A stretch of 64,000 bases of DNA from Isoetes taiwanensis (taxonomy: Eukaryota > Streptophyta > Lycopodiopsida > Isoetales > Isoetaceae). This document shows, piece by piece, positions 1 to 11,050 of this stretch. The stretch covers positions 3,807,773 through 3,871,772 of the forward strand of contig JAJEKV010000025.1 in NCBI GenBank assembly GCA_021234155.1. The letters are read 5' to 3'. The notes beneath the pieces were generated by a model. That model made no database searches and was not told where the DNA came from. It worked only from the letters and a program-made list of their open reading frames with translations. The first letter of the stretch is position 1; each line of letters begins with the position of its first letter. The position numbers and the translations under genes are program-made.

Positions 1-60
1 GTTATTTGCACGCACAAAAAACCATCACCTATATCATTCTTAGTTGATGAAGTTCCGTGA

Positions 61-1011
61 TTGGAAATCCTTTGTAGAGCCATATATGCCGAAGGAAACC
101 TTGCTTTGATGTGCCATTCCAAACCCTTACAATTCAAATTCTGGGTTAAAGAAGGTGTTCCTATAATGCAATGTAAGATGCGTTCGACAGACCAAGATTG
201 GATCCCTACCAATGGATATGAAATGTGGAGAAGAGATAAAGATGGTAAGGTAATGATTCCCGAAGGCGAGCCTTTGTCACTCCCACCGTTCAAGAACACC
301 AAAGATCACGAAGCATTGATGAGAGGACGTAAACAATTTATTAGCCATTGGCAAGACATTTTACAACAACCAACACTGAGTGTAGCAAAGAAAGATTCTT
401 TACAGAAGGTGATTATATATTGGGAGAAAGTGGGTGAGGCCTTGCAAAACATTGATGGAGGAGGACCCTTGAAAGATGGATTTCTTCCAATTTCTAGATG
501 GGAGAAGAAATCCCTAGAACAAGTTGAGTTGAATGTTGGTACCTCGCAAAAAAAGAGCTTGGCTAATTGGCATGTTGGTAGCAAGTCTAGCAGGCCCCAA
601 TGGCATGGCCTACCGGATTGGTTAGTTACAGAGGATGTGAAAAAAGGGTATTTTGTTCTCATTAAACCCGACAATCTAGATGTATACCCAGTTTGGTTAG
701 GTGAGGTTCGATGTGCACCTACCAAGGATGATGATAAACCTGGACTAGAGAACTATTGGATTGAAGTTCAATATTGGGCTCCAAAATGGAATATGAGGAA
801 AAAGAAAAAGCCAAGCGAAAAGGAAGTTTATGAAAATTGTTGGAAAAAGATTTGGGTTTTGAATCCTTCTGATCCTCCAAGAAAAGAAAAAGTAAGTTGT
901 ATTCTTTGGTCCTATGCACCACCAAGGGGAAAAGACATCATATCCATACAGGAACATAAGATTCCAAAAGTACACGCGAAGAAAGCAAAATATAACTTAA
1001 GTTTAGGATGA
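61..1011 (+). pseudogene. Transposon-associated ORF of unknown function (broken 5' end)
   Basis: An open frame of about 316 codons. It has no ATG at its left edge: it starts after an in-frame TGA at 58-60, and the same frame is open upstream to the window edge, so this is probably an internal part of a longer gene with one premature stop. The protein is basic and rich in Trp and Lys. The segment around residues 180-245 (KKGYFVLIKPDNLDVYPVWL, then a WIEVQYWAP stretch) looks like a small beta-rich reader or BAH-like module, but I cannot assign a family. Its position upstream of coiled-coil and Ulp1 fragments on the same strand suggests it belongs to the same transposon gene. Function unknown. 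Confidence 0.45.
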
Positions 1012-1502
1012 TGTGACAATTTACTCAACAAGCCTATTACTTCTAAGGTTTTTCCCTCAAAGACCCTTTGGTTACGCTTCTTGAACTCGCTTTACCTCCC
1101 AGATAACGGTTACTGTGGTAAAATCAACCCTTTCACTCTGTTTTATCAAGTTTTTTACTATTTCCTACTATTCTTTACTAAATCTCACTTTGTTTTGCGT
1201 ATGGACGAGTCCATAACCCCGAAGTCAGCCTCAACACCAGCTTTGGCGAAATCTTTGTCTTGACTCGTGTTTGCTTCATATGCAAATAAGATTCCGAGAG
1301 TTCCCGCGCGACCGCTTTAATCGGATGTCGAGGTGGAGTCCCCGAAGCCATCAGGGCAACAAAAATCGGATGTAGGGCAGGAAAAATCGGGGGTGGGGAA
1401 GAATCCGCAGGTGGAGGTGAAAGAACGAAGTTTCGTGGACGCCAACTACTCGGTGATTTGAATGAGGAAGGGCAAAGAAAAGGTCGTCATAGACAACGAG
1501 CC
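1012..1502. other. No recognisable gene between transposon ORFs
   Basis: Short open stretches only. GC content rises after about 1300, where frames encode basic, Pro/Arg-rich peptide pieces that may be decayed coding sequence joining the flanking ORFs. No motif was recognised. Confidence 0.3.
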
Positions 1503-2369
1503 CGATTACATGCCTATAAGAACCAAGAGGCCCCCGACACGCTTCACGATCACCGGCAAAGAGATGGAAGTGCTTAATTGAGGATCAAGCGCCAAAACTT
1601 ACTCCAGAAGGTTGAGCTCGAAAATCACGTGTTTCGAAAGTGCATGCCTTGTATGACAAAGTTTCGGGTTCCCCGATGCGCCGAGGGGGAGGATTCCAAA
1701 TCGAATTCATTTGCCCAATGCAGAGCCCGCCAAAACGAATGTCAATCAGGAAGAAGGGAGTTATCGCGAAGATTTCGTGGGCCGTAAGCATGGATCCGGA
1801 CTATAAATATTCCCACAACCCGACCAAAATTGCAGAGGGCCGTGAGAAATGCTGGAGTGGTGGCCGATGAGCAAATTGAAATGGGTCTTCTCGATAAGAG
1901 CCAAAGAGAAGCCTTCATTAATTTACAGGTCCAGAGGAAGAAAGCAAGTGAATTGGAAAGCCAACAATTGCAGATCGAGGAGATAAAGGCACGGATCAGG
2001 AGCAGCACCAAAAATTTAATCTCTGATGATGAGCTTTGGCCTCCACTAACCAAAGAGCAGGAGCAAAGCCAATTGGACGCTGATGATGTGAGCGAGGAGG
2101 TGGCTGCAGCAGCAGGTAAGTATTCGTCCCCACAGCCTAAACCTGTGTTGCCAAAGGCAGGCCCAAAAAATTCTCGGAGGTCTCGTGCAGACCCAAAACC
2201 CCCAAAACCTCCCCCTAAATCCACTGAATTCATGGCCCCTAATCGGATCCTGTTGGAAACTGCTGAAGAAAATATTCCCAAGCCCAAAGAAGATTATGTC
2301 AGATCATCATCAGATTCTCGCCGATCCACATTTTCTAGATTCAGTTTTGGACTACCAAAGAGGTGTTGA
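1503..2369 (+). pseudogene. Coiled-coil/proline-rich fragment of a Ulp1-bearing transposon gene
   Basis: Three overlapping frames give one plausible protein if frameshifts are allowed: a basic segment at about 1503-1870 (PDYMPIRTKRPPTRFTITGK, later CPMQSPPKRMSIRKKGVIAK), then the longest frame at 1830-2369. The latter has a Gln/Glu/Lys-rich predicted coiled coil (residues about 25-65), then a Pro/Lys/Ser-rich linker. I recognise no enzymatic domain. It lies directly upstream of the Ulp1-like exons on the same strand, where plant transposons commonly carry low-complexity linkers. Frames change at about 1590 and 1830, so it is probably not translatable as it stands. Confidence 0.35.
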
Positions 2370-2923
2370 TGCCGCATCGATGGCGGTGCCCCTTCACATT
2401 AAATTTCCCCAGGTGGTTGAGAGCCCCTTCATCAAGGTCGGCAAAAGAAGTCGAAGAAATGTCGAGTTTTTACATCCAAGAAGCCGAGGCCCTTAAATTT
2501 ATGACAATCCCTTCTCGCCTCGGGGATCCGGAGAGCGATGTGGACTCCTGGATTGCATTGGTTCTTATCTCCTCGTAGGTTTTAAGTTCTAAAGTTTCTT
2601 GAATTTCAGGTTGATCACAAAGACTCAATTGCTCAATTCACGCAGGGTAATTCTCGCACTCAATTCCTATCCGAAAAGGTGCCATCATGTCTTCCCGCAT
2701 CTTGCCGCATTCAGCTGTTCTTGAGTGGAAGCAAGGCCGGGTTGGCAGGGGGCTTATGAGCAGTTGCCAAGCTCATCCCCGACAACCCGCTTGGTAGGGC
2801 ACTGAAGATCCGCATACAGCACAATTCTATTATATTCCCAATCAATCTTTGGGTAAACTCTTTGGCTTGATTATTTATGTTTTAAATCTATTTTAATTGT
2901 CTTTCAATTTGCTATTTCTCGGT

Positions 2924-3554
2924 GGCCATTGGAGCCTTTTCATCTTAGTGATCGATGGCCCGGGCGTGTCCCTCGCCTCTTTGCATTCTGCACCTTGATT
3001 CATATGATCCCTTGCATGCATCTACCCGAGAATTTGTCACACTGTAAGTATTCCTCTCTATCTCGAATTATTTAATCTTTTGCATTATGATTTAAGCTAA
3101 TTTCTTATTGACACTCGCAGATTCCTCACAGACGTGTTTAAGAGGTGGAGGCATGAGGAAAGTGCATTGCATAATGCACCCTGCATTCTAGTAGAAACTC
3201 CCCAACAACACAATAATTCGGACTGTGGTGTGTATGTCATAAATTATGTGAAGAAATTTGTTAGAGACATCAGTGGCAAGGAGGATAATGTGAGTCTTAG
3301 AGTTTATGTTTGTTGTTTCTTTTTTTTTTGTGTGCAAATTCTCAGTTCATGGCTAAATTCATATTTTAATGCAAGTTCTGATTAACCGTGATTGGTTCAA
3401 AAAAGAAGACATAGATTGCATGAGGTCAGGCTTCAAGATAATGCTCCAGAAACTGCACGATTGCTTGGCTGCAGGGAAGTCCACCTTTTACTTACCCCAG
3501 GGTGACACGGGTGATAGTAGACCCCAGACCCGCTTGCTGGTTCATGGTCCTTGA
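2924..3554 (+). pseudogene. Ulp1-like (C48) SUMO-protease domain fragment
   Basis: Pieces of a Ulp1/SENP-type cysteine protease lie in order. A His-Trp motif (HWSLFILVID, His codon 2927-2929) supplies the catalytic His and, in VID, the likely Asp (2954-2956). ILHLDSYDP follows in another frame. After an intron with a GTAAGT donor (about 3044) and a GCAG acceptor ending at 3120 comes the exon with QQHNNSDCGVYVINYV, which holds the oxyanion Gln and the catalytic Cys (codon 3224-3226). A second donor (GTGAGT, about 3290) and an acceptor near 3374 lead to a Lys/Asp-rich tail at 3375-3554. The four catalytic positions are all present, but the His and Cys parts are out of frame. Ulp1 domains are frequent in plant MULE and CACTA transposons, so I read this as transposon-derived rather than a host deSUMOylase. 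Confidence 0.6.
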
Positions 3555-3644
3555 CTTCCTGGTAAAAATCTAAAAATTTGTGAATGTGATAATCTCAAAA
3601 CTTTGAATGTGAATATTTTCTTGAACACAATGTGAATATTTTCT

Positions 3645-3900
3645 TCAAGACTTTAATGTGAACACTGGAACACTTGAATGTAATTTTGGCTTTTGAGTTA
3701 GTATAACTTTACTGTTTAATGACAGTGCAATGGCTCAATGCACCAAAGTTTAATGTTTCAAATCTTCCACCAAAGTTTCAACACCAAAGTTCAATGTTTC
3801 CACTGTCCCAAGACATATTTCAATGGTTAAGGGCTATGATAAATAATATATTCCTAATTTCAATGGTCGGGTTGTGATAACTAATATATTAACATATTCA
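3645..3900. repeat. Left copy of direct repeat flanking the 4680 gene
   Basis: AT-rich sequence with recognisable blocks (TTTAATGTGAACACT, TTTTGGCTTTTGAGTT, CTCAATGCACCAAAGTTTAA, AACATATTCAATGC) that recur in the same order and orientation at about 5392-5560. It follows the Ulp1 gene as its twin follows the small two-exon gene, so both genes share one type of 3' flank. Both copies run straight into GATCCCG hairpin repeats. Confidence 0.7.
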
Positions 3901-3904
3901 ATGC

Positions 3905-4440
3905 GGTGATCCCGGAGGACGGGATCACCAAGCAGGCGGACGGGGGATCCGGGAGGACGGGATCCAGTTTTAATTAGTGTGTGATCCCGGAGGAGGGGAT
4001 CACCAAGCACGCGGACGCGGGATTCCGGAGGGGGGGATCCCGTTGTAATTACTATGTGATTCCAGAGGACGAGATCACCAAGCAGGCGGACGGGGGATCC
4101 CGGAGGAGGGGATCCCGAACGTTTTTTTTTTTTTTTTTTTTTTTAATCCTATGGTCTGAGGCTCAATGGTCTAAATTGTAAACCTTTTATCCTATGGCCG
4201 GGCGCGGGATCCCGGAGGACGGGATCACCAAACAGGCGGATGTATGTGATCCCGGAGGACGGGATCACCAAATAGGCGGACGCGGGATCCCGGAGGAGGG
4301 GATCACGAACTTTTTTTATTTTTTTTATTTTTTTATCTTATGGTCTATTGCTCAATGGTCTAAATTCTAAACCTTTTAGCCTATGGTCGGGCGCGGGATC
4401 CCGGAGGAGGGGATCCCGGACGTTAATTTTTTTTATTTTT
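3905..4440. repeat. Hairpin minisatellite, GATCCCG/CGGGATC type
   Basis: Repeated units contain an inverted repeat with a 5-nt loop. The first is GGTGATCCCG (3905-3914), loop GAGGA, CGGGATCACC (3920-3929). Spacers such as AAGCAGGCGGACGCG separate the units. From about 4130 the units sit in a larger repeat that adds a T-run of 13-22 nt and a CTCAATGGTCTAAATT block, seen three times up to about 4500. The sequence is much richer in GC than its surroundings. No coding potential. Related arrays occur at 5550 and 44955, and a sister family at 45225. Confidence 0.85.
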
Positions 4441-4575
4441 TTTTTATTTTTTTACTATGGTTTAAGCTCAATGGTCTAAATTCTAATCCTTTTATCCTAT
4501 GGTCGACACCCTTAGAAATTGAAATCATGGCCTAATCGTTGTACAACGGGTAGTACAACGGTTCATTCATGAGTC

Positions 4576-4583
4576 TATATATA
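4576..4583 (+). promoter_or_regulatory. TATA box of the small two-exon gene
   Basis: TATATATA lies 97 bases upstream of the ATG at 4680, in a short unique window between the hairpin minisatellite and the gene. The distance fits a TATA box with a leader of about 65-70 nt. No other promoter element was identified. Confidence 0.45.
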
Positions 4584-4679
4584 CCCTTGCCTTAGTTGTT
4601 CTTGGTAGAAAGTTATTTGGTTTCAGTTGAGTTCAGTAGCGGTCGAGTTCATTTGCTTAGTGTTCAAGCCAAGTGAGAG

Positions 4680-5296
4680 ATGGTGAGGACCCGACAACAG
4701 CTTCTTGAGAGCAATGACCACAGTCTCGAGGATGTTCTCATCCACTTGAATGAAATTCAGGAGGATGTGGGGCTAGATTTTGCCCAGTATGGCAGCATCA
4801 AAACGTTCAAAAGTAAGCATGTTGTTGTATTCCTTCATATTCATGTTCTACTTCATATTCATATTCATGTATTCATATTCATATTCATGTATTCCTCCAT
4901 ATTCATGTTCATGCAGAGACCGTGGAGAATGGGGACTTTCGAGAGACCCCTGGGCCCCCTGGGCCTCTCGACAATGATCCCGTTCGACCAAGCCACAGGG
5001 CATTGCTTTGGGAATTGAAGAAGTGTATTATCCAGCGCAAGGCTTTGAAGCATTTGCTAGCTATGGACGTTGTCTGGAGAGGCAACACCCTAAAAGCCTG
5101 CTTCGAGAAAATGTATGCTGCACGGAGGCTGCGTAAGAAGGAGTTGATCAGGGAAGTCCTAGAGGGGTCTGATCCATCCCTGTGCGATATCTTCGATCAG
5201 ATCATGTGGAGACTACCTTGCGGTGTGTCAGATGTAACTGTTGACGACGTCCGGGAAGAAGGCATGGCAACCGTGCTTGATGTTCATTCAGAATGA
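4680..5296 (+). CDS. Small two-exon gene, 170-residue protein of unknown function
   Basis: Exon 1 is 4680-4812 and exon 2 is 4917-5296. The intron has a GTAAGC donor (4813) and a CATGCAG acceptor (ending 4916), and its removal keeps the frame across a split Lys codon. The intron consists largely of tandem TTCATATTCATG-like repeats. The predicted protein of 170 residues has an acidic N-terminus (a LESNDHSLEDVLIHLNE helix), a Gly/Pro-rich spot (TPGPPGPLDNDP) and a helical, basic C-terminal half with RRLRKKELIREVLEG. No signal peptide, membrane segment or known motif was seen. A TATA box lies upstream. The gene is framed by direct repeats and hairpin arrays, so it could be the cargo of a non-autonomous element rather than a host gene. 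Splice sites and frame look intact. Confidence 0.6.
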
Positions 5297-5391
5297 TTCC
5301 GAAGTAGAGTGTTAGTTTTAAGCCATTGTAACTTATGATCCATTTAAAACATTCAATCATGCAAATGAATAGACTTTAATGTTCCCAATTT

Positions 5392-5560
5392 CATGAAGAC
5401 TTTAATGTGAACACTTGGACACTTCAATGTGATTTTGGCTTTTGAGTTGGTGTAATTGTATTGGTTTTGGTTTATGAATTCGCTCAATGCACCAAAGTTT
5501 AATGTCTCAATGGTTAGATAAATAAATAATATATCAACATATTCAATTCAATGCATGGAT
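5392..5560. repeat. Right copy of direct repeat flanking the 4680 gene
   Basis: Same ordered blocks as at 3645-3900 (TTTAATGTGAACACT, TTTTGGCTTTTGAGTT, CTCAATGCACCAAAGTTTAA, AACATATTCAATTC), in the same orientation, leading again into GATCCCG hairpin units. The copies are clearly divergent, so the duplication is not recent. Confidence 0.7.
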
Positions 5561-5755
5561 CCCGAGCAGGCGGACGCGGGATCCCGGAGGAGGGGATCAC
5601 CGAGACGGCGGACGCGGGATCCCGGAGGAGGAGATCCCATTTTAATTCGGGAGTGATCCCGGAGGACGGGATCACCAAGCACGCGGACGCGGGATCCCGG
5701 AGGAGGGGATCACCAAGCACGCGGACGCGGGATTCCGGAGGAGGGGATCCCCTAT
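5550..5755. repeat. Hairpin minisatellite, GATCCCG/CGGGATC type (second array)
   Basis: About five units of the repeat seen at 3905, with the same spacers (GCGGACGCGGGATCCCGGAG). Some units vary, for example GATTCCGGAGGAGGGGATCC, where one arm base has changed. From 5760 to 6000 only AT-rich sequence without recognisable features follows. Confidence 0.85.
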
Positions 5756-6000
5756 GTTTCTTTATTACTTTTTCATGCTATGGTACGAAGTAGCCATGGT
5801 ATGAACTCCAAACATAAAACATAAAACATCCTATGTTAGGGAAGTTAAGTTTGAACATAAATATTGATAACATTAACAATATTTATCAAGAGGTTAAGTA
5901 TTTAGTAAATAGGTAAACAATTAACAAGACAGTGAAGCTCATGAGTGGCTTCAAAAGGTGTCAATGGGGATTAAACAACAGCAAACTCACAATGTCATTC

Positions 6001-8235
6001 TCACAATAGGCCCTCCATCTCAACTTGCTTCCAACTCTTCTTGGTTTCCTTCTCTTTCCTCTTCCCAATTTCTATCAGAGGCTTGAGCCTTGCCAAACTA
6101 TTACCACACTCCTCTTCGACTGCATTAGTGGGGATACATGTTATGGATTTGTTGGAGTTTGTGTAGCCAACATCATCCATTCTTTCAAGCCGCGTGTCGA
6201 GTTGTCTCATGAGTGAGTCAGTTGCAATTAGCATGCCTGGATCTCTTTCTGCCCTTGACATCACTCTAGCAATGACTTCTTGTAAGGATCTCCTTGTCTT
6301 ATCCAGGATAATCCTTGTCTCCTTTGGAGAGGGAGACTCGTCCAAGCCTACAATCTTAGCCACATCTTCATATGTGGTATCCTCCCCATGAGGGGCCCTC
6401 TGAAGTAGATCCTCACATGGCCTCAAGTGGTCTATGCCCCCACCAATTGTCCCATATTGGGATCCAAGCACCTGTAAAAGATCTTGATCCCTGTAGTTGC
6501 CCAACATTTGCATGACCTTAACTTGGTGCTTACATAAGTTGCCCTTGGCTCCCCAGGAACAGTCACAGCATGCCCAGTTCTTGTGTGCCCCGTTCACAAA
6601 GTATGGTCCTTGCCCTAGAGTGCGTTCACTTTGCACTTCTGCCTCACCTTCTTCGAAGTTAGTGAATGTGACCTGCTCATCAGCAATCTTCACCACAAAC
6701 CCTGCTTCCTTCATGGACCTAGATGACAAGAGAATTATGTACTTGCAAAATCAAAATAGGCTAGAGAAGATGATTAGCCGTTGTACCTGATGTATGCCAT
6801 ATGTGTCTCCACGTTGTTGGTTAGAATGTAGAGCAGTCAATCAATCCTCCGTCCTCGGAGTGCTCGTTTTGAAATGCCCAGGCGCCTTTTCAAGGCACAA
6901 TGCCATGCCTCTATGGCTGCATTAGTCTCTTGGTTGGAGTGAGGGTACATCCTTGTGGCCAAAACCCATTGGCAAATGTTTTTGGTCCATTCCTTACTCA
7001 TGTACGCCGCCAACTTGGGGTATTGAGGATACTTCCTCACCAAGTCTTCCAATTTCTTAGTTGCCTCCCTCCTTACTGCCTCCCTATATTCTTCACCGTA
7101 GACATTGTCCCCTAGAGGACCTTCTGTCCTGTACATAATGTAACCAAGTTCCTTAAACAGATCTTTACATGCCACCTTGTTCTTGATGTTCTTCTGCAAC
7201 CACTTGATCCAAGCCCTCCTCACGTGCCATATGCAAATTTGCACGGGCACACTAGGAAAAACCTATGCAAATAAACAATGTTAGTACATATGGAATGCTT
7301 CCAATGATTGGAGTTTGACAAGTCACCCTTTTCACGGCCTTTATCTCAGCATGGGCATCATCTGTAATGATGCAAGAAGGTTGCCAATCAGGATCATGTT
7401 TGCATAAGGACTCCTTTAGTGCTTGCATCCACTTTGTTATAGCTCCACTCTTTTGAGAATTGGTAATAACATAAGCCAATGGTAAACCATTGGAATACTC
7501 AACAAAGGCGATAAGTGTGAACAGATAGAACCTACATTAAACCATACACAATAAACAAATCAACTCAACGTAGAACGTACCAGGAGCACACACAATAAAA
7601 GTTGGGGAAGAACCGCAACTCTTGTCGTTTGTTTTGAAAGTAGAGTCCATGCAAATGGCTCTGTTCTTGCCAAATCTCAACATGGACTCCCTTTGGATTG
7701 GAGTCATAACTCCTAATTGAAACAAGTCTCCTTGCTCATACATGAACACAGATTCTTGGTGTTGTTGAACCCACATTTCAATGCTAGTGGGAAGATCTTC
7801 ATGTAGCTTCCATGTGTTACGAACAACCCCCTTTTCAATATTGTACACGTCCCGAATTTTCAACACATCATCCCTACACATGCTTTCCTGTCCATTCACT
7901 TCAAGTCTCAACTTCCACCTCTCTTCATGCATGTTCATGACACTACGTGGCGTGTGCCATTGGACAAGCTTCTCTCTTACCCATTCCCTCAGTTCTTGTG
8001 AGATCCAGGGTGCTAGCTTGAACTTAACTCCACAGGATGGGTCAACAAACCTACCATGGCAGGGCAAACCTTGGATATTCTTGTGATCAAAACCATAATA
8101 AGTGATATGTGAAAATTCTGGAAGGAAATAGAGTTGCCTGATTGTGAAATGGCACTGGTAGCCTCTACGTATGCCCTCTCCCCTCTCAACCCTTATCCTA
8201 CGTCTGCCCGATGCCCGTGGTCTATCCTCAACCAC
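6001..8235 (-). pseudogene. Mutator-like (MULE) transposase with C-terminal SWIM zinc finger
   Basis: Read right to left on the minus strand. At 8235-7581 is an N-terminal region ending in the first catalytic Asp motif (CMDSTFKTN, Asp codon 7647-7645). At 7479-7252 a second Asp motif (CIITDDAHAEIKAV) follows. At 7250-6837 come the CxxH-type CIWHVRRAW and the Glu motif (ETNAAIEAWHCALK, Glu near 6911). At 6729-6001 lies a SWIM finger, Cys55-x-Cys57-x8-Cys66-x-His68 in that exon, and a coiled C-terminal tail ending in a stop. The D-D-E order and SWIM finger identify a MULE transposase that cuts and pastes DNA. GTACGT at the end of the first block suggests an intron; other block edges may be introns or frameshifts. 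FAR1/FHY3-type domesticated proteins share this architecture, but repeats around it favour a transposon. The N-terminal part is separated by an LTR element inserted at 8650. Confidence 0.75.
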
Positions 8236-8448
8236 ATGAGTGTTTGCTGTCTTGTCTTGAGGTCCATATGAACATCAATATCTGTATTGTGCATTACAAA
8301 TTAGTTTTGATCTACTAGGTGTAATCCTAATGACAAGGACATCAAATGACTTAAAAAAGCAAGAATTATAATCAAACACATAACCTATTGGATGGCCCTT
8401 TCTTGGACTCATGATTTAAAACACAAACACATGAATCAAACCAATAGC

Positions 8449-8649
8449 CTACCTCTTCAACGTCATATAGGAATCCTTGTAGGGTCTTTTTAACACTCTC
8501 TCAGGCACTGAACTTCTTAGATAGAAATTGGCAGGTGCAACACAATTCCTCTGCTCCCCAAGAACGAAATCTTGGACCCTATGCCTCAGTATGGATGTAG
8601 CAAGTCCAAACAAGCATCCGCCACCCCTTGAATATCGGTACAAAATGTT
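8449..8649 (-). pseudogene. 5' exon remnant of the MULE transposase gene, cut by LTR insertion
   Basis: On the minus strand an open frame encodes YRYSRGGGCLFGLATSILRH followed by LGEQRNCVAPANFYLRSSVP and a basic end, stopping at 8449. It lies upstream of the transposase blocks in the right orientation and separated by an intron-sized gap (8236-8448). It stays open up to 8649, exactly where the retrotransposon LTR begins. The natural reading is a MULE N-terminal exon whose 5' part was displaced by the insertion. Identity as a MULE exon is inference; no motif proves it. Confidence 0.4.
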
Positions 8650-10350
8650 TGTGGATCGTTCCAAGTATTTATACTGTGATAATGATAAATATATTGACAC
8701 GTCACCCAGTATAGATACGCCACCATGGGGTATGGTAACCTAGGGGGTTGACTTAAAAGGGATTAAATTAGCTATGCTAATTTAATTATTAAGGATAATA
8801 ACCTATAATTAAGGAATTAATATTAAAAAGGGATAATTAAGCTAATTATGGTTTGGGAAGGCGCCACGTGGCCAAAATCGATTGGCTAACATGGTGATGC
8901 TAATTGGAGCCATCAAGGTGGATCAAGACCCCCATATCGACACAATTCACCTTGGAGCGGTTGAGCCCAACCTTGTGACCCGTGAGAGCTGACCACCTTG
9001 AGCAGTTGAGCGCCACCCTTGTGACCAGAGCTTAGCGCCACCCTTGCGACCAGAGCTGAGCGCCACCTTGAGCAGTTGAGCGCCACCCCTGCGACCAGAG
9101 CTGAACACCAAGACCAAGAAGATGGAAATCCCCAATGATAACGGGTCCAGCAGGAACACAGGTGGGTGGCTAGTGTAGCTTGTGAATTCTAGGGTAGCGC
9201 CCCTTTTGGGCACTTGTTATGTTGTTTCTGTCTGTTCTTTCTGTGTTTTACTCGTAGGAGCTAACCCTTGGTTGTAAAGGTAAGTTCTCTTTATATTCCG
9301 ATTCGGGTTTTGCTCTTGACGGATGGATTGATAGTTCTTTATGTGAGTATTACTCGAAATGGGGAGTTAAGGGGGTAGAGACCTCGAGCTCATATATGAT
9401 AGTATGCTCCTAGATAGTGCCCCCGTAATATTCCCATTAGATGCGGCTGTGTACAAGAGACCACCGGGTCAAAAGATGCTATGGTCCGGCTTAGCACCGA
9501 GAAGGGACACAAGTGGTGAAGTGGGGGTGGGGTCTTGCACGAACATAAAAGGCTCCTGAGACTCCTACAGTGGGCTAGACCCGATAGCCGGTCACGTAGA
9601 GGGCCGGGTATGGGTCTGACACTCCCTGGGTGTAGAGGTGTGACCCGTACGGGGCACCTTGCACTTTGAGTAGATTTAGGGTGAGTAAGTCGGTATGGAT
9701 GCGGGGTCGCCGATGCGACACGTATTCTCTAGCTCATCCATGGAACCACCGTGATCCCGGAAGGGGACGCTTCCGACCTGCCTCATCGGACCGGGCGTCC
9801 ATGAACCCCCCGGAGAAGGCTCGCCAGGTGATACCTCGAGCCGGCGCCTCCGGAAGGCTATAGCGAAGCCATAGCGTGAATCGACCCATCTGCAAAGTGT
9901 GCACAGGAGGGGTGGATGGAGTGGACAACCCTAGCCGATGTTCTATGCCAGCCAACGCCAGGTTATACCTCTGTCTGCTGATCTCTTGAGGCCGAGCCGT
10001 CAGTCTATCCTCACAGGAGTCTGAACCGGGGTAGAACCTGGGGTTTGGGGTGTTTTCTTAGTTTAGATGCATATTCTTTGCCGATGGTATTTGGATGGAT
10101 GCGCCACCCTTCGTGGTGGCTATTTATATATGATTTATGCTGTGTGCTAACATGTATTCACGCTTCCACGACGTAGGAGTCCCACTGAAGGCGTGGGCCG
10201 AATGACCCCTCCGTGTCCTTCACTCGGCCATCCCTCTATAGATGGCCCGGGAGAGACGGAGGGCCCTGCTCGTGGCGACACGGTCGCCATGGGAGGGGAA
10301 AGTCCCCGTATGTATACAGCCGGGGGTCGTATATATTCGGGGAGCGTCCT
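8650..10350 (+). repeat. 5' LTR of the gypsy element
   Basis: The left end is set by similarity to the 3' LTR start and by TG. The right end is placed just before the primer-binding site at 10353, giving about 1.7 kb. Only the first 160 bases can be compared because the 3' LTR is truncated; within these the 3' copy lacks about 14 bases near GCTATGCTAATTTA. The right end does not show the usual CA, so it is approximate. A TATA-like stretch (TTTATATATG, about 10121) could be the promoter. Confidence 0.65.
8950..9115. repeat. Short tandem repeat inside the LTR
   Basis: About five degenerate copies of a unit built from TTGAGCGCCACC and GCGACCAGAGCTGAGC, 25-45 nt apart. It lies about 300 bases into the LTR and could be an enhancer-type tandem array, but no factor site is recognised. 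Confidence 0.6.
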
Positions 10351-10352
10351 AG

Positions 10353-10364
10353 TGGTATCAGAGC
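10353..10364 (+). promoter_or_regulatory. Primer-binding site, initiator tRNA-Met
   Basis: TGGTATCAGAGC is the standard plant LTR-retrotransposon primer-binding site complementary to the 3' end of initiator tRNA-Met. It sits just downstream of the presumed 5' LTR end and marks the start of minus-strand DNA synthesis. Confidence 0.9.
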
Positions 10365-11050
10365 CGTGATTTCGGTTACTCGAAATCATAGCACTGACCA
10401 AACCCTAACTCGTTAGTTCGGTAGTTAGGAGGGAGAGTGTGATTGTTTAGCTCTCTGATGTTTGGTTTGGTGCTAGGTTAACGTAATAGAATGTAAGCTC
10501 TTAGGAAGTTTAGGGCGACTTGAAGACCCAAGTTTGGAAGAGCTATAACTTTTTGTAGGTAGCTCAGATGAAGGCGAAAACGGTTCCAATGGATCGGGCA
10601 CCTCCCAAATACCCTAAGGGGCACGCCTCCCGAGGTCAAAAAGACAACAGGCCGCCAAAAAATCGAAAGGGGCGCTGCTGTCCTCGGAGGTGTTTATTTC
10701 GAAAAGTTAGGGCCGTATAAGTAACGCAGCGCCCCATACGGTCGCGCGTATTTTTATACGCGCCCGTTTAAAAATTTTATAAAAAAAAAAAAATTTATAT
10801 TTTTGGAAATTTTCATAAAAAGTTAAAAGTTAAAATTTGAATTTTGAACTATCTTTTTGAACGTGTGCTTTCTCTGAGCGCCCTTCTCCGCCATAGCCGC
10901 CGGACTTGAGCTCCAAACTCGCCATAGCTGACCTCCACGACTACCTCGCACCTTCTCTAAGGCCTAGCGCCCTTGCCTACCCTTCAGCGCTGCCCATACC
11001 AGTTTGAGCGCCCTACCTCTTCTCTCTTGCTGTTCCTAGCCAGTGCGACC
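10365..11050 (+). other. Leader of the gypsy element
   Basis: About 690 bases between the primer-binding site and the first ORF. It contains an A/T-rich run at about 10765-10830 and a pyrimidine-rich stretch before the ATG at 11051. No ORF or motif is recognised; packaging signals would be expected here. Confidence 0.5.

Noticed and set aside
306-975. Minus-strand ORFs opposite the 61-1011 frame
   Set aside because: Shadows of the longer plus-strand frame; no motifs.
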